Source of the DNA: Parashewanella hymeniacidonis
Lineage (GTDB): Bacteria; Pseudomonadota; Gammaproteobacteria; Enterobacterales; Shewanellaceae
DNA length: 33,620 nucleotides
Reading direction: 5' to 3'
Assembly (NCBI RefSeq): GCF_016900895.1
Contig: NZ_JAFEUN010000050.1
Coordinates: 1-33,620 of the forward strand
In this document: one piece after another, positions 8,191 to 16,917 of the stretch
Numbering within the stretch: position 1 is the first letter of the stretch
How the letters are laid out: each line of letters begins with the position of its first letter
Position numbers and translations under genes: made by a program
The notes under the pieces: generated by a model
Databases searched by the model: none
Told to the model about the DNA's origin: nothing
The model's input: the letters and a program-made list of their open reading frames with translations, nothing else

Positions 8191-9828
8191 CTACTTTAAA
8201 GCATCAGCAATAATTTCTTTGGCACCCTCTAAAACGAGAGATAAATGCTCTTCCGATATAAAGCTCTCAGCATAAATCTTAAATAAAGCCTCAGTACCAG
8301 ACGGTCTCGCTGCGAACCAAGCATTTTCAGTAACGATTTTAACACCGCCTATTGCAGCACCATTACCAGGGGCATTCGTCAATACATCAACAATTTTCTC
8401 TCCGGCTAATTCATCCACATTAAAGGACTCATTAGTAAGCTTCGAAAATTTTTGTTTTTTCTTCAAGCTGATTGGACTGTCGACACGTTGGTAATAACTA
8501 TTACCAAACTCCTGTTCAAGCTCTGCGTATCTTTCTGCTGGAGATTGACCAGTAACGGCGTAAATTTCAGCAGCAAGTAAGCCGAGAATAAAACCATCTT
8601 TGTCGGTACACCATGTTGAAGCATCTTTTCTTAAAAATGCTGCACCCGCACTTTCTTCACCACCGAAAGCAATTGAAGAGTCAGCCAAACCATCAACAAA
8701 CCATTTAAAACCTACAGGAACTTCAATGACTTTACGACCATGTTTTTGACAAATTTTGTCAATCATTGAACTAGAAACGAGTGTTTTGCCAATCGCTAAA
8801 TTACCACTCCATTCAGGTCGATATTGAAGCAAGTAATCAATGGCTACAGCAAGATAATGATTTGGGTTCATCAAGCCAAAGCTTGGACACACAATACCAT
8901 GACGATCATAGTCAGGATCATTGCCTATGCAAATATCAAAATTCTCTTTATGCTTCAGTAAACCTGCCATTGCTGATGGCGATGAACAATCCATACGAAT
9001 TTTGCCATCGTTATCCAGCGTCATGAAACCAAAACTTGGATCGACATTGTCGTTAACCAGAGTTATATCGAGGCCGTATCTGTCAGCAATCGGCTTCCAA
9101 AAGTGAATACCTGAACCACCAAGTGGATCGACACCAATTTTCACGTTGGCTTTCTTTATCGCATCAAGGTCAACGACATTGTGTAAATCGTTAACGTATG
9201 GAGAAATTAAGTCCTGCCAATCAACTTGACCCAGCTTTGTCGCAATATCGTAGTTAACTTTACGAATGCCTTCCAATTGTTTAGTTAAATAATCGTTGGC
9301 ACGATTTTGAACCCAGCTAGTAATTTCACCTTCTGCAGGCCCACCATGTGGTGGGTTATATTTAATACCGCCATCTTGTGGTGGATTATGAGAAGGGGTA
9401 ATAATCAAACCATCAGCACATGCATCATTCACTCTGTTATAAGAAACAATCGCATGTGAAATCACTGGCGTAGGAGTAAAACTCTCATCTCGCTGAGCAA
9501 TAATATGAACATTATTCGCCGCTAAAACTTCAACAGAAGTTACAAATGCTGCATGCGATAACGCATGAGTATCCATACCCAAATAAAGAGGGCCTGAGAT
9601 ACCGGCTTGATTACGATAATCAACAACCGCCTGTACAATCGCTAAGATATGGTTTTGATTAAAGCTAGATTTTAAAGAGGTGCCTCTATGACCAGAAGTA
9701 CCAAAACTTACCTGTTGCTCAACATTATTTGAGTCAGGAATACTTCGATAATAATGAGTCATTAACTTCGGTAAGTTAATCAAATCCTTTTGTTGTGCAG
9801 GTTGCCCTGCTCTTTCATGTAACGCCAC
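8191..9828 (-). CDS. pgm: Phosphoglucomutase (alpha-D-glucose phosphate-specific)
   Basis: Interconverts glucose 1-phosphate and glucose 6-phosphate, linking glycolysis with glycogen and nucleotide-sugar synthesis (including dTDP-rhamnose, the donor needed by EarP in this window). The 545-residue protein has the phosphohexomutase motifs in order: TPSHNPP with phospho-Ser146, metal loop DPDYDRH (Asp304, Asp306, Asp308), sugar loop GGEESAG (389-395) and phosphate loop RPSGTE (508-513). Length matches E. coli Pgm (546). It lies 15 bases downstream of seqA on the same strand, the same seqA-pgm order as in E. coli, so the two are probably co-transcribed. Confidence 0.96.
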   Translation of the reverse strand: MALHERAGQPAQQKDLINLPKLMTHYYRSIPDSNNVEQQVSFGTSGHRGTSLKSSFNQNHILAIVQAVVDYRNQAGISGPLYLGMDTHALSHAAFVTSVEVLAANNVHIIAQRDESFTPTPVISHAIVSYNRVNDACADGLIITPSHNPPQDGGIKYNPPHGGPAEGEITSWVQNRANDYLTKQLEGIRKVNYDIATKLGQVDWQDLISPYVNDLHNVVDLDAIKKANVKIGVDPLGGSGIHFWKPIADRYGLDITLVNDNVDPSFGFMTLDNDGKIRMDCSSPSAMAGLLKHKENFDICIGNDPDYDRHGIVCPSFGLMNPNHYLAVAIDYLLQYRPEWSGNLAIGKTLVSSSMIDKICQKHGRKVIEVPVGFKWFVDGLADSSIAFGGEESAGAAFLRKDASTWCTDKDGFILGLLAAEIYAVTGQSPAERYAELEQEFGNSYYQRVDSPISLKKKQKFSKLTNESFNVDELAGEKIVDVLTNAPGNGAAIGGVKIVTENAWFAARPSGTEALFKIYAESFISEEHLSLVLEGAKEIIADALK

Positions 9829-9843
9829 GACTAACCTCTGCGT

Positions 9844-10398
9844 TTAAATCTTTGCTGACAATTCAGCAGCTAATTCTACTTCACAACCAAGCAAATGAAG
9901 CACTTCATTAAGAATGGTCTGTTTCTTAGCGGTATTATTGTTTGTTGTCACCCAATAACCGCTTGTACCAATTTCTTTTGGATTCGCCGATTTACTGGCT
10001 TCAAGCAGTGCTTCTTTAGAGGTTGCAAAATACAGACGCCCACGCCCTTGAACTTGCAAGACTTGAGCAAAATTTTCGGGTGTAGACTTATATAAACAAC
10101 CAAGTACAAACAAAAAACGGCCTACTGCGCCTTTTTGTGATTGAAGGGCTTCATCATTAAATAGATGAGCAAACTCAATCGATTCTGATTTTACTTTTTT
10201 CTTTATTTCTTTCGGTTTCTCTTCAGTTCGTTGAGCTTCAAGGCTTGGCTCATGAATAGACTCAGGTTTGCTATTTTCTTTATTTTCAATGACTAACCCC
10301 AGTAGACGGCGCAAAATATCGGAAGCACTTTCACCAATTCGTTCTGTTTTACCTGCGATAAAACGATACAGTTCCTCGTCTACTTCAATATATTTCAT
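9844..10398 (-). CDS. seqA: Negative modulator of replication initiation SeqA
   Basis: Binds hemimethylated GATC clusters behind the replication fork and at oriC, sequestering the origin and organising new DNA. It is 184 residues long. The N-terminal oligomerisation segment MKYIEVDEELYRFIAGKTER (1-20) continues to GESASDILRRLLG (22-34), a charged linker follows (about 40-75), and the C-terminal DNA-binding domain has GRGRLYFATS (118-127) and TTNNNTAKK (151-159), matching the asparagine loop that reads hemimethylated GATC in E. coli. The presence of SeqA implies Dam methylation. The gene diverges from ybfF, as in enterics, and precedes pgm by 15 bases. Confidence 0.95.
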   Translation of the reverse strand: MKYIEVDEELYRFIAGKTERIGESASDILRRLLGLVIENKENSKPESIHEPSLEAQRTEEKPKEIKKKVKSESIEFAHLFNDEALQSQKGAVGRFLFVLGCLYKSTPENFAQVLQVQGRGRLYFATSKEALLEASKSANPKEIGTSGYWVTTNNNTAKKQTILNEVLHLLGCEVELAAELSAKI

Positions 10399-10438
10399 GA
10401 ATCTAAATTCCTTTCGATGATTTCAATCTTATCAATAT

Positions 10439-10467
10439 AAGATACCGATTTTATTGTGAGACGTCAT
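10439..10467 (-). promoter_or_regulatory. Possible seqA-pgm promoter
   Basis: On the minus strand, ATGACG (10462-10467) and TATCTT (10439-10444) are 17 bases apart; each matches four of six sigma70 consensus positions. The -10 ends 40 bases upstream of the seqA ATG. Weak but correctly spaced. Confidence 0.3.
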
Positions 10468-10538
10468 CAGTACGATCCCAGTTTGATCATATTTATCACA
10501 TTTTTTGATTGGCCACTACATTAGAACCTTCTAATTCA

Positions 10539-10552
10539 TTGATTTAAATCAC
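10539..10552 (+). promoter_or_regulatory. FNR/EtrA-like site between seqA and ybfF
   Basis: TTGATTTAAATCAC matches the FNR consensus TTGAT-N4-ATCAA at nine of ten half-site positions. It lies centrally in the divergent seqA/ybfF region, centred about 84 bases before the ybfF ATG. Such sites arise easily in AT-rich DNA. Confidence 0.35.
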
Positions 10553-10629
10553 AGCTATTTTCGAGTAAAACTTGTAATAATGAGCCTTCATGAAGCACAA
10601 TTGTAAAAAAGAATTGTTTACATAAAATT

Positions 10630-11403
10630 ATGAATTATGTTGTTTCAGGACAGGGAGCACCTGTCGTCTTGCTTCATGGGCTATTTGGAAATCTCGATAA
10701 CCTTAAATCGCTGGGTAATGAATTAGAACAAAAACACCAAGTGATCAGGATCGATTTACCGAATCATGGCCAAAGCTTACACATTAATGACCTGACTTTT
10801 GAAGTTATCATTGAGCAACTTATTAAAGTACTAGATAAATGCATCATAGAGCGAGCACACATAGTTGGTCATTCTATGGGCGGAAAAGTTGCTTTAGCTT
10901 TTTCATTGAAGCATCCAGAAAAATGTTTAAGTGTTGTGGCAGCGGATATCGCACCCGCCAAGTATACGAGAAGACATGACACTGTATTTCATGCTTTACA
11001 AAGTCTCCCTTTAGAAGGCAACTCTGATAGACGAGCAGCGTTACAACATTTAATTGATTCAAATATTGATAATGCAACATCACAATTTTTATTGAAGAAC
11101 TTACAGCGCACTGAAACCGGGTTTAGCTGGAAAATGAATTTAGATGGTTTATATAACAGTTACAATAATTTAATTGATTGGCCTTATAGCCAACTACAGT
11201 ACCGAGGCCCTTGTCTATTTTTACGGGGGGGTGATTCTGATTATGTAACCTCAGAACACAGAAATATTATTATTTCTCAGTTTCCAAATGCCTCTGCAAA
11301 AACAATACAAGGCACGGGACATTGGTTGCATGCACAAAAGCCAACGGTATTTAACCGAATTGTAAAAGAGTTTATTGAACAGAGTGTCAGTAGCGATTCA
11401 TAA
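10630..11403 (+). CDS. ybfF: YbfF-type alpha/beta-hydrolase (acyl-CoA thioesterase/esterase)
   Basis: Cytoplasmic serine esterase of the alpha/beta-hydrolase fold; E. coli YbfF hydrolyses acyl-CoA and short esters. The 257 residues show the oxyanion segment LLHGLFGNLDNL (14-25), nucleophile elbow GHSMGG (Ser82) and the late histidine in GTGHWLH (His231), with an acidic residue in GGDSD (about 202-204). It diverges from seqA, as in E. coli, which supports the orthology. No strong Shine-Dalgarno precedes the ATG, but the domain begins immediately after it, so a later start is excluded. Confidence 0.9.
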   Translation: MNYVVSGQGAPVVLLHGLFGNLDNLKSLGNELEQKHQVIRIDLPNHGQSLHINDLTFEVIIEQLIKVLDKCIIERAHIVGHSMGGKVALAFSLKHPEKCLSVVAADIAPAKYTRRHDTVFHALQSLPLEGNSDRRAALQHLIDSNIDNATSQFLLKNLQRTETGFSWKMNLDGLYNSYNNLIDWPYSQLQYRGPCLFLRGGDSDYVTSEHRNIIISQFPNASAKTIQGTGHWLHAQKPTVFNRIVKEFIEQSVSSDS

Positions 11404-11428
11404 TCTTGAGCTTATATGGTATATTCCC

Positions 11429-11448
11429 GCCTCATTTAGTTATGAGGC
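11429..11448 (+). other. Short hairpin between ybfF and the DUF2788 gene
   Basis: GCCTCAT (11429-11435) pairs with ATGAGGC (11442-11448) around a 6-base loop. There is no T-run, so it is not a standard terminator. It may be a 3' end hairpin of ybfF or part of the next leader. Confidence 0.35.
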
Positions 11449-11554
11449 TCAGTTTAACAACTCAAGTTACTGGGAAATGCATTTAGGTAGAGTGGAAACG
11501 GCTTATCAAAGCAACTTCACTTGTGACCAGTGAGACAACAAGAGTTCGAGATTT

Positions 11555-11776
11555 ATGTTGAATCAGTACATGGAACAAATTGAGACATTGGGGCTAAACT
11601 TCTTTTTTGCAGCGATATTCTTTTTTATCGGCATGGCGATACATGATGTATTAAAAGAGGGCAAAGTACCTAAATTTGGTCGTTATACTGTCTGGCTGGT
11701 GTTATTTCTTGGCTGTGCTGGGTTTATTTCAAAAGGGTTAATCCAATTTTTCTGGGAGTCCTCTGGGATTGGTTAA
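11555..11776 (+). CDS. Small inner-membrane protein, DUF2788 family
   Basis: A 73-residue protein with two membrane helices (about 14-31 and 44-66) joined by the conserved loop GMAIHDVLKEGKVPKFGRYTVW. I recognise this as the DUF2788 family found beside ybfE in Shewanella-type genomes; its function is unknown. It ends 2 bases before the ybfE start, so the two are surely co-transcribed and probably coupled. The upstream gap of about 150 bases shows no LexA box (CTG-N10-CAG). Confidence 0.85.
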   Translation: MLNQYMEQIETLGLNFFFAAIFFFIGMAIHDVLKEGKVPKFGRYTVWLVLFLGCAGFISKGLIQFFWESSGIG

Positions 11777-11778
11777 CC

Positions 11779-12051
11779 ATGGCAAAAGAACAAGCAGACA
11801 GAACAACATTTGACCTTTTTGCAGATGAAAAGCGCCGCGGTAGACCACGAAGCAATCCTCTACCCCGCTCTCAGCAATTAAAAGTCAATAAGAGGAATCA
11901 GATCCTCAGAGACAAAGCAAAAGGCCTTAAAAGAGTTGAGCTCAAGGTATCGCAAGAATTGTATGATATTTTGAATGAAAAGGCGTTAGAAGAAAATTTG
12001 AGCAGGGCACAGCTGATAGAATCAATGTTAATTGCTCAACTTGAAGATTGA
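11779..12051 (+). CDS. ybfE: YbfE-type ribbon-helix-helix protein (LexA-regulated protein family)
   Basis: A 90-residue basic protein. The N-terminus MAKEQADRTTFDLFADEKRR and the block RGRPRSNPLPRSQQLKVNKRN are close to E. coli YbfE. The C-terminal half (about 52-88, RVELKVSQELYDILNEKALE then SRAQLIESML) has the strand-helix-helix pattern of ribbon-helix-helix DNA-binding proteins. E. coli ybfE is an SOS gene upstream of fldA, and the ybfE-fldA order is kept here. The molecular role is not established. Only two bases separate it from the preceding gene. Confidence 0.9.
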   Translation: MAKEQADRTTFDLFADEKRRGRPRSNPLPRSQQLKVNKRNQILRDKAKGLKRVELKVSQELYDILNEKALEENLSRAQLIESMLIAQLED

Positions 12052-12117
12052 AACAATTTCGGTTGTTCAAAGGTCTAACGTAGGCATAGTTAAAACGTTT
12101 TATACAAAGGAAAGAAA

Positions 12118-12642
12118 ATGGCAACAGTAGGTTTATTTTTCGGCAGTGATACAGGTAACACTGAAGCAGTAGCCAAAATGATCCAAAAGAGATTAGGCAA
12201 GCAAATGGTCGGTGTAAAAGACATCGCTAAAAGCACCAAAGAAGAAATTGCCGATTTTGATCTTCTGCTATTTGGTATTCCAACTTGGTACTATGGTGAA
12301 GCACAATGTGATTGGGATGATTTCTTCCCTGAACTTGAGCAAATCAATTTTGAAGATAAACTTGTCGCTATTTTTGGTTGTGGTGACCAAGAAGATTATG
12401 CAGAGTACTTCCTTGATGCTATGGGAATGGTAGGTGATATCGTTTCTGAACGTGGCGGTATTATTGTTGGTCATTGGCCAACAGATGGCTACGATTTTGA
12501 AGCATCAAAAGGTATGGCCGACGATAATCACTTTATCGGGTTAGGCATTGATGAAGATCGTCAACCAGAGCTTACCGAAGAACGCGTTGATAAATGGGTT
12601 AAACAAATTCACGAAGAAATGTGTTTAGCTGAATTAGCATAA
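12118..12642 (+). CDS. fldA: Flavodoxin I, long chain
   Basis: Small FMN electron carrier donating electrons to enzymes such as IspG, IspH and the radical enzymes' activators. The 174 residues open with the FMN phosphate loop GSDTGNTE (9-16). The first isoalloxazine loop contains PTWYYGEAQCDWDDF, the second CGDQEDYAEYF, and a long-chain insertion follows (GHWPTDGYDFEASKGM). Length equals E. coli FldA (176). It has a good ribosome site (AAGGAAAG) and is followed by a strong terminator. In enterics fur follows fldA; here earP does instead. Confidence 0.96.
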   Translation: MATVGLFFGSDTGNTEAVAKMIQKRLGKQMVGVKDIAKSTKEEIADFDLLLFGIPTWYYGEAQCDWDDFFPELEQINFEDKLVAIFGCGDQEDYAEYFLDAMGMVGDIVSERGGIIVGHWPTDGYDFEASKGMADDNHFIGLGIDEDRQPELTEERVDKWVKQIHEEMCLAELA

Positions 12643-12661
12643 CGTTATTTGCAAATTGCAT

Positions 12662-12685
12662 AAAGCGGCCTTGAGCCGCTTTTTT
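12662..12685 (+). terminator. Intrinsic terminator after fldA
   Basis: AAAGCGGC (12662-12669), loop CTTGA, GCCGCTTT (12675-12682), running into a T-run. It lies 20 bases past the fldA stop and 15 bases before the earP start, so earP would have to use a promoter inside fldA or readthrough. Confidence 0.9.
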
Positions 12686-12699
12686 ATTAAATACTCTTT

Positions 12700-13881
12700 A
12701 TGACAATAAAACATAACCATTGGGATATATTCTGTACCGTCATCGATAATTATGGCGATATTGGCGTTACATGGCGTCTCGCAAAACAGTTAGCTTCTGA
12801 ATATCAACGCTCCATTAAACTATGGGTTGATGACTTAAACAGTTTTCATCATATTCTTCCAGGCTTAGATCCAACCACTGAACGCCAGAAGTTCAATAAT
12901 ATTGAAGTTATACATTGGAATGATAAAACACCAGCATCGTGGTTAGCTGGCGACACCATCATTGAAGCTTTCGCTTGCGAACTCCCAGATGCAGTTAAAA
13001 ACAAACTAGAGAAATGTGGTAAGCAAGTACCCGTATGGCTCAACTTAGAGTATTTGTCTGCTGAATCTTGGATTGACGATATTCATGGACTCCCATCACT
13101 CCAAAACAATGGCATCAGCAAATCATTTTTTTTTCCAGGTTTCAGTGAAAAAAGTGGTGGGTTAATTTGTGAATCTGATTTATTTAAGCTTCAAGACACA
13201 TTTCTCTCAACTGTAGACGTAAAAAAACAATTTTTGGCTCCATTTGGTATCCATTATCACGACCAACAAATCATCAGTGTTTTTAGCTATGAATCCCTTG
13301 CATTAGAGACAATAGTACAATCATTGGTAACATCAGAAAAGTCCACTATTTTACTCGTTCCGAACAGCCGCAGTGTGCATTCAATCTCTTCGGCTTTAGC
13401 AATAGATGAAAAAACACTTATTGTTGGAAAAAGTTACCCGTTTGGTAGCTTAACCTTGGTTATCACTCCTTTTACTGATCAAGAAGGTTTTGATAAATTA
13501 TTATGGTTATCAGACATTAATATCATTCGTGGCGAGGATTCTTTCCTTCGAGCACAATGGGCTAGAAAGCCTTTTATTTGGCATATATACCCACAGGATG
13601 ATCAAGCTCATATCAACAAGCTGAATGCTTTTTTGAAGAGATATTGCGAACATTTACCCACAGAGTTAGCAGAAATTCAAAAGCAGGTGAACCTAGATTT
13701 TAACCTAGACAAATTTGAAACTATCATTGAATCTTGGTCTTCTTTTAACACAAACCATTCGGCGTTATTAGAACATGCTTATGAATGGCCTAAAACAGCA
13801 CTTAATGGCTCAGACTTAGCATCTCGACTGGTGGATTTTGTCGAAAACCGAACGGCTAAACAGATCAAATCACAACCTTAG
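12700..13881 (+). CDS. earP: EF-P arginine-32 rhamnosyltransferase EarP
   Basis: Inverting glycosyltransferase that transfers rhamnose from dTDP-beta-L-rhamnose to Arg32 of elongation factor P, activating it for translation of polyproline stretches. The 393-residue GT-B-like protein has the N-terminal signature WDIFCTVIDNYGDIGVTWRLA, with Asp16 and Asp20 corresponding to the catalytic aspartates of the family. The C-terminal donor-binding signature RGEDSFLRAQWARKPFIWHIYPQ starts at residue 277. The substrate gene efp follows 198 bases downstream on the same strand and encodes the required Arg32, so enzyme and target agree. No promoter was evident in the 15-base gap after the fldA terminator. 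Confidence 0.95.
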   Translation: MTIKHNHWDIFCTVIDNYGDIGVTWRLAKQLASEYQRSIKLWVDDLNSFHHILPGLDPTTERQKFNNIEVIHWNDKTPASWLAGDTIIEAFACELPDAVKNKLEKCGKQVPVWLNLEYLSAESWIDDIHGLPSLQNNGISKSFFFPGFSEKSGGLICESDLFKLQDTFLSTVDVKKQFLAPFGIHYHDQQIISVFSYESLALETIVQSLVTSEKSTILLVPNSRSVHSISSALAIDEKTLIVGKSYPFGSLTLVITPFTDQEGFDKLLWLSDINIIRGEDSFLRAQWARKPFIWHIYPQDDQAHINKLNAFLKRYCEHLPTELAEIQKQVNLDFNLDKFETIIESWSSFNTNHSALLEHAYEWPKTALNGSDLASRLVDFVENRTAKQIKSQP

Positions 13882-13961
13882 AATAAACTTATTTTAAACC
13901 AGCCTATTTGGCCTTTTTGTATAGGCATATTTTTTGTTGCATCAACTTGAAAGGTTTCAAC

Positions 13962-13990
13962 ATTCCTTCATCGATGCGCTTCAAACTCTT
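13962..13990. repeat. Possible eroded fragment of the family A element
   Basis: ATTCCTTC, a 4-base mismatch block, ATGCGC, then TCAAA follow the same order and spacing as in the complete family A copy at 17109-17130. The similarity is short and imperfect. It lies in the earP-efp gap, upstream of the efp promoter. Confidence 0.35.
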
Positions 13991-14011
13991 CCTACACAGA
14001 TAGCTCTGAGA

Positions 14012-14040
14012 CTGTCATTTTATGCTGGTTTAGCTATAAT
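14012..14040 (+). promoter_or_regulatory. Predicted efp promoter
   Basis: CTGTCA (14012-14017) and a consensus TATAAT (14035-14040) with 17-base spacing, 39 bases upstream of the efp start. AGGAAC precedes the ATG as ribosome site. A consensus -10 suits a highly expressed translation factor. Confidence 0.65.
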
Positions 14041-14079
14041 GTCCGCCAAGAAATAAGAACTTAATAGGAACAAAGATAA

Positions 14080-14640
14080 ATGAAAACCGCTCAGGAAATC
14101 CGTATTGGTAATGTCATCATGGTAGACAACCACCCGATGGTTGTTCTTAAAACTGAAACTCACCGTTCAGGTCGTGGTGCAGCAGTAGTTAAAATGAAAC
14201 TAAAGAACTTACTACAAGGCACTGGTACTGAAACTGCGTTTAAAGCTGAAGATAAGGTTGAAGACATCATCCTAGATCGTCTTGATTGCACCTACTCTTA
14301 TTTCGCTGATCCAATGTACGTTTTTATGGATGAAGAATATAACCAATACGACGTAGAAGCTGAGAATTTAGGTGAAGCAACACCTTATATTGTTGATGGC
14401 ATGGAAGAAGTTTGCCAAGTCACGTTCTACGAAGGTAAAGCAATTTCTGTTGAACTGCCAAACACGGTAGTACGTGAAGTGACATACACTGAGCCAGCTG
14501 CTCGTGGCGATACTTCGGGTAAAGTGATGAAACCTGCTACGATTACAGGTGGTGCTACAATCACTGTTGCTGAATTCGTTAAGAATGGTGACTTTATTGA
14601 AATCGACCCACGTACTGGCGAATTCAAAAAACGCGTATAA
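14080..14640 (+). CDS. efp: Elongation factor P, Arg32 type
   Basis: Binds between the P and E sites of the ribosome and relieves stalling at consecutive prolines. The 186-residue, three-domain protein begins [16 protein letters not shown]. The domain I loop reads [12 protein letters not shown], placing Arg32 at the modification site that is lysine in EpmA-dependent EF-P. Domain II/III features [22 protein letters not shown] and the C-terminal [13 protein letters not shown] are typical. Arg32 together with the adjacent earP shows that this organism uses the rhamnosylation route. It has its own promoter and a strong terminator. Confidence 0.97.
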   Translation: MKTAQEIRIGNVIMVDNHPMVVLKTETHRSGRGAAVVKMKLKNLLQGTGTETAFKAEDKVEDIILDRLDCTYSYFADPMYVFMDEEYNQYDVEAENLGEATPYIVDGMEEVCQVTFYEGKAISVELPNTVVREVTYTEPAARGDTSGKVMKPATITGGATITVAEFVKNGDFIEIDPRTGEFKKRV

Positions 14641-14657
14641 TTGCTCATACGTTGTAT

Positions 14658-14688
14658 AAAAAAAGGAAGCTAATTAGCTTCCTTTTTT
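14658..14688 (+). terminator. Bidirectional terminator between efp and cysB
   Basis: GGAAGCT (14665-14671), loop AATT, AGCTTCC (14676-14682), flanked by seven A before and six T after. It would terminate efp on the plus strand and, by symmetry, cysB on the minus strand. Confidence 0.88.
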
Positions 14689-14693
14689 GTTGC

Positions 14694-14728
14694 TATACCC
14701 ATGATACTTGAAGATGCATGTTTCAGGA

Positions 14729-14730
<2 letters not shown>
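14694..14730. repeat. Isolated end of a family A element at the cysB stop codon
   Basis: 37 bases identical to positions 33501-33537, beginning TATACCCATGATACTTGAAG. Similarity stops right at the cysB stop codon (14729-14731), and the last bases of the repeat form part of that stop. No second end is found nearby, so this is a solo or deleted copy. Confidence 0.75.
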
Positions 14731-15733
<1,003 letters not shown>

Positions 15734-15739
15734 TTAAAT

Positions 15740-15782
15740 CTTATAAAATGGATATTAACTATAATCAAAGGTTATAGTTAAT
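15740..15782 (-). promoter_or_regulatory. Predicted cysB promoter with inverted repeat (possible autoregulatory site)
   Basis: On the minus strand TTGATT (15763-15768) and TATAAG (15740-15745) are 17 bases apart, a good sigma70 promoter ending 37 bases upstream of the cysB ATG. Overlapping the -35 is an inverted repeat with perfect 11-base arms, ATTAACTATAA (15754-15764) and TTATAGTTAAT (15772-15782). LysR-type genes are commonly self-repressed through sites at this position. Confidence 0.6.
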
Positions 15783-16076
15783 CCAATAATTGTTTTCTAA
15801 AAGTAATAAAGCAGTAAGTTTTCAGTCAACTTTGTTAAAAGTTGCTTGGATTCAATAAATTCTTACTAAAACAATAAAGCGACACTAGCACTGCAAGCTT
15901 AAATTGACGTAAAATCAGAAGCGCATAATTTCAGAACATCGTTTTTGAGTCGCCTGCTTATAAGAAAGTAGAATAGTTATTTTTATTTCACGGACTTAGA
16001 AAGATTTTGTAAAATTAAATAAGAACGGCCGATAGCATAGCTATATGGACTGTTGTTTAAAAATAATGGAAGAATT
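15783..16076. other. Intergenic region upstream of the coiled-coil gene
   Basis: About 290 AT-rich bases between the cysB operator and the next gene. A loosely spaced TTGAGT / TAGAAT pair (18 bases apart, near 15948-15977) could be the promoter of the plus-strand gene. I see no repeat element, RNA gene or open frame worth calling. Confidence 0.3.
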
Positions 16077-16856
16077 ATGGTTTTCACGATTGCGCTCATC
16101 GTTATTAGTGCTTTATTACTTTTAATTATCGGCATTAACATATATCAACAACACAAAGAAAGAATTGACTCTGAACGCAGATTACAGCTTCAAAAACAGC
16201 GATCACTCATTGACGAAACTGAAAGCGTTTTAGACAACGTTGCGCTTTTCCCGTGCTCAAAAGATGTTGTTTTAGTGTTGTATAAAAGACTCGCTGAAGC
16301 ACTCGAAGTTGCGGTAAGTTTCAGTAATGCTCAACAGCAACAAGATTATCAAAGAAGATTGATTGATTTAAGTAGCCAAATCGAACAATTACAAAACTCG
16401 TCCAATAAAGCTGCAAGCATTGATACGGTTCAAATTCCTGATAATGACAAGCAATTGATCATGCTTGTGCAATTACTCAAAAAGCTGAAAGCGATTTTAC
16501 GTGCTGAACACACCAAAGGAAAAATTGATCCAACGATTTTTACTAACGAAGAAAATCGTATTAACAATATGCAATTACGTATCAATGTTGATGCTATGCT
16601 TACTCGGGCAAAATCAGCCAAAAACATGAAGCAATATGGCTCAGCGAAACAATTACTTCATAAAGCACTCTCAACCTTGAATGCCATAAAAATAAAGAAT
16701 CCAGAAGATCGCTTTGTGTCTAAAAAGCTCGAAGAATCAAAAATATTGCTGGATGAGATTAATGGCCAAAGTGAACAAGAGGAAGTAAAAGCACCATCCA
16801 AGAAAAAAGATAATGACGATTTGGATATGTTGTTTCAGCCAAAGAAGAAGTGGTAG
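16077..16856 (+). CDS. Membrane-anchored coiled-coil protein of unknown function
   Basis: Function unknown. One N-terminal transmembrane helix (VFTIALIVISALLLLIIGINIY) is followed by a charged, mostly helical cytoplasmic region with coiled-coil character (HKERIDSERRLQLQKQRSL; RRLIDLSSQIEQLQNSS). A segment LTRAKSAKNMKQYGSAKQLLHKALSTL resembles one TPR-like helical hairpin. The tail is strongly acidic then basic (DNDDLDMLFQPKKKW). I chose the ATG at 16077 (259 residues) because GGAAG sits 4 bases upstream; an upstream TTG at 16053 is in frame but lacks a ribosome site and would put polar residues before the helix. Similar proteins are sometimes labelled 'DNA repair ATPase', but no nucleotide-binding motif is visible here. 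Confidence 0.8.
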   Translation: MVFTIALIVISALLLLIIGINIYQQHKERIDSERRLQLQKQRSLIDETESVLDNVALFPCSKDVVLVLYKRLAEALEVAVSFSNAQQQQDYQRRLIDLSSQIEQLQNSSNKAASIDTVQIPDNDKQLIMLVQLLKKLKAILRAEHTKGKIDPTIFTNEENRINNMQLRINVDAMLTRAKSAKNMKQYGSAKQLLHKALSTLNAIKIKNPEDRFVSKKLEESKILLDEINGQSEQEEVKAPSKKKDNDDLDMLFQPKKKW

Positions 16857-16872
16857 CGACTCTTCTCACTGC

Positions 16873-16905
16873 GATTGTCCAATAAAGGTTATTGGGCAAT
16901 CTTTT
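16873..16905 (+). terminator. Intrinsic terminator after the coiled-coil gene
   Basis: GATTGTCCAATA (16873-16884) pairs with TATTGGGCAATC (16890-16901), 12 base pairs with one T-G wobble and a 5-base loop, followed by TTTT. It lies 16 bases past the stop and just before the family A element. Confidence 0.8.
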
Positions 16906-16917
16906 AACTTAGATTTA

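Noticed and set aside
11404-11554. Expected LexA box for the ybfE operon
   Set aside because: No CTG-N10-CAG match was found, so SOS control is not claimed.
12048-12076. Hairpin-like TTGAAACAA...TTGTTCAA between ybfE and fldA
   Set aside because: It needs a bulge and has no T-run; ybfE and fldA more likely share transcripts.
13902-13926. Terminator for earP (GCCTAT...ATAGGC or GCC-TATTT-GGC plus T5)
   Set aside because: Stems are too short or the T-run falls inside the loop; not called.
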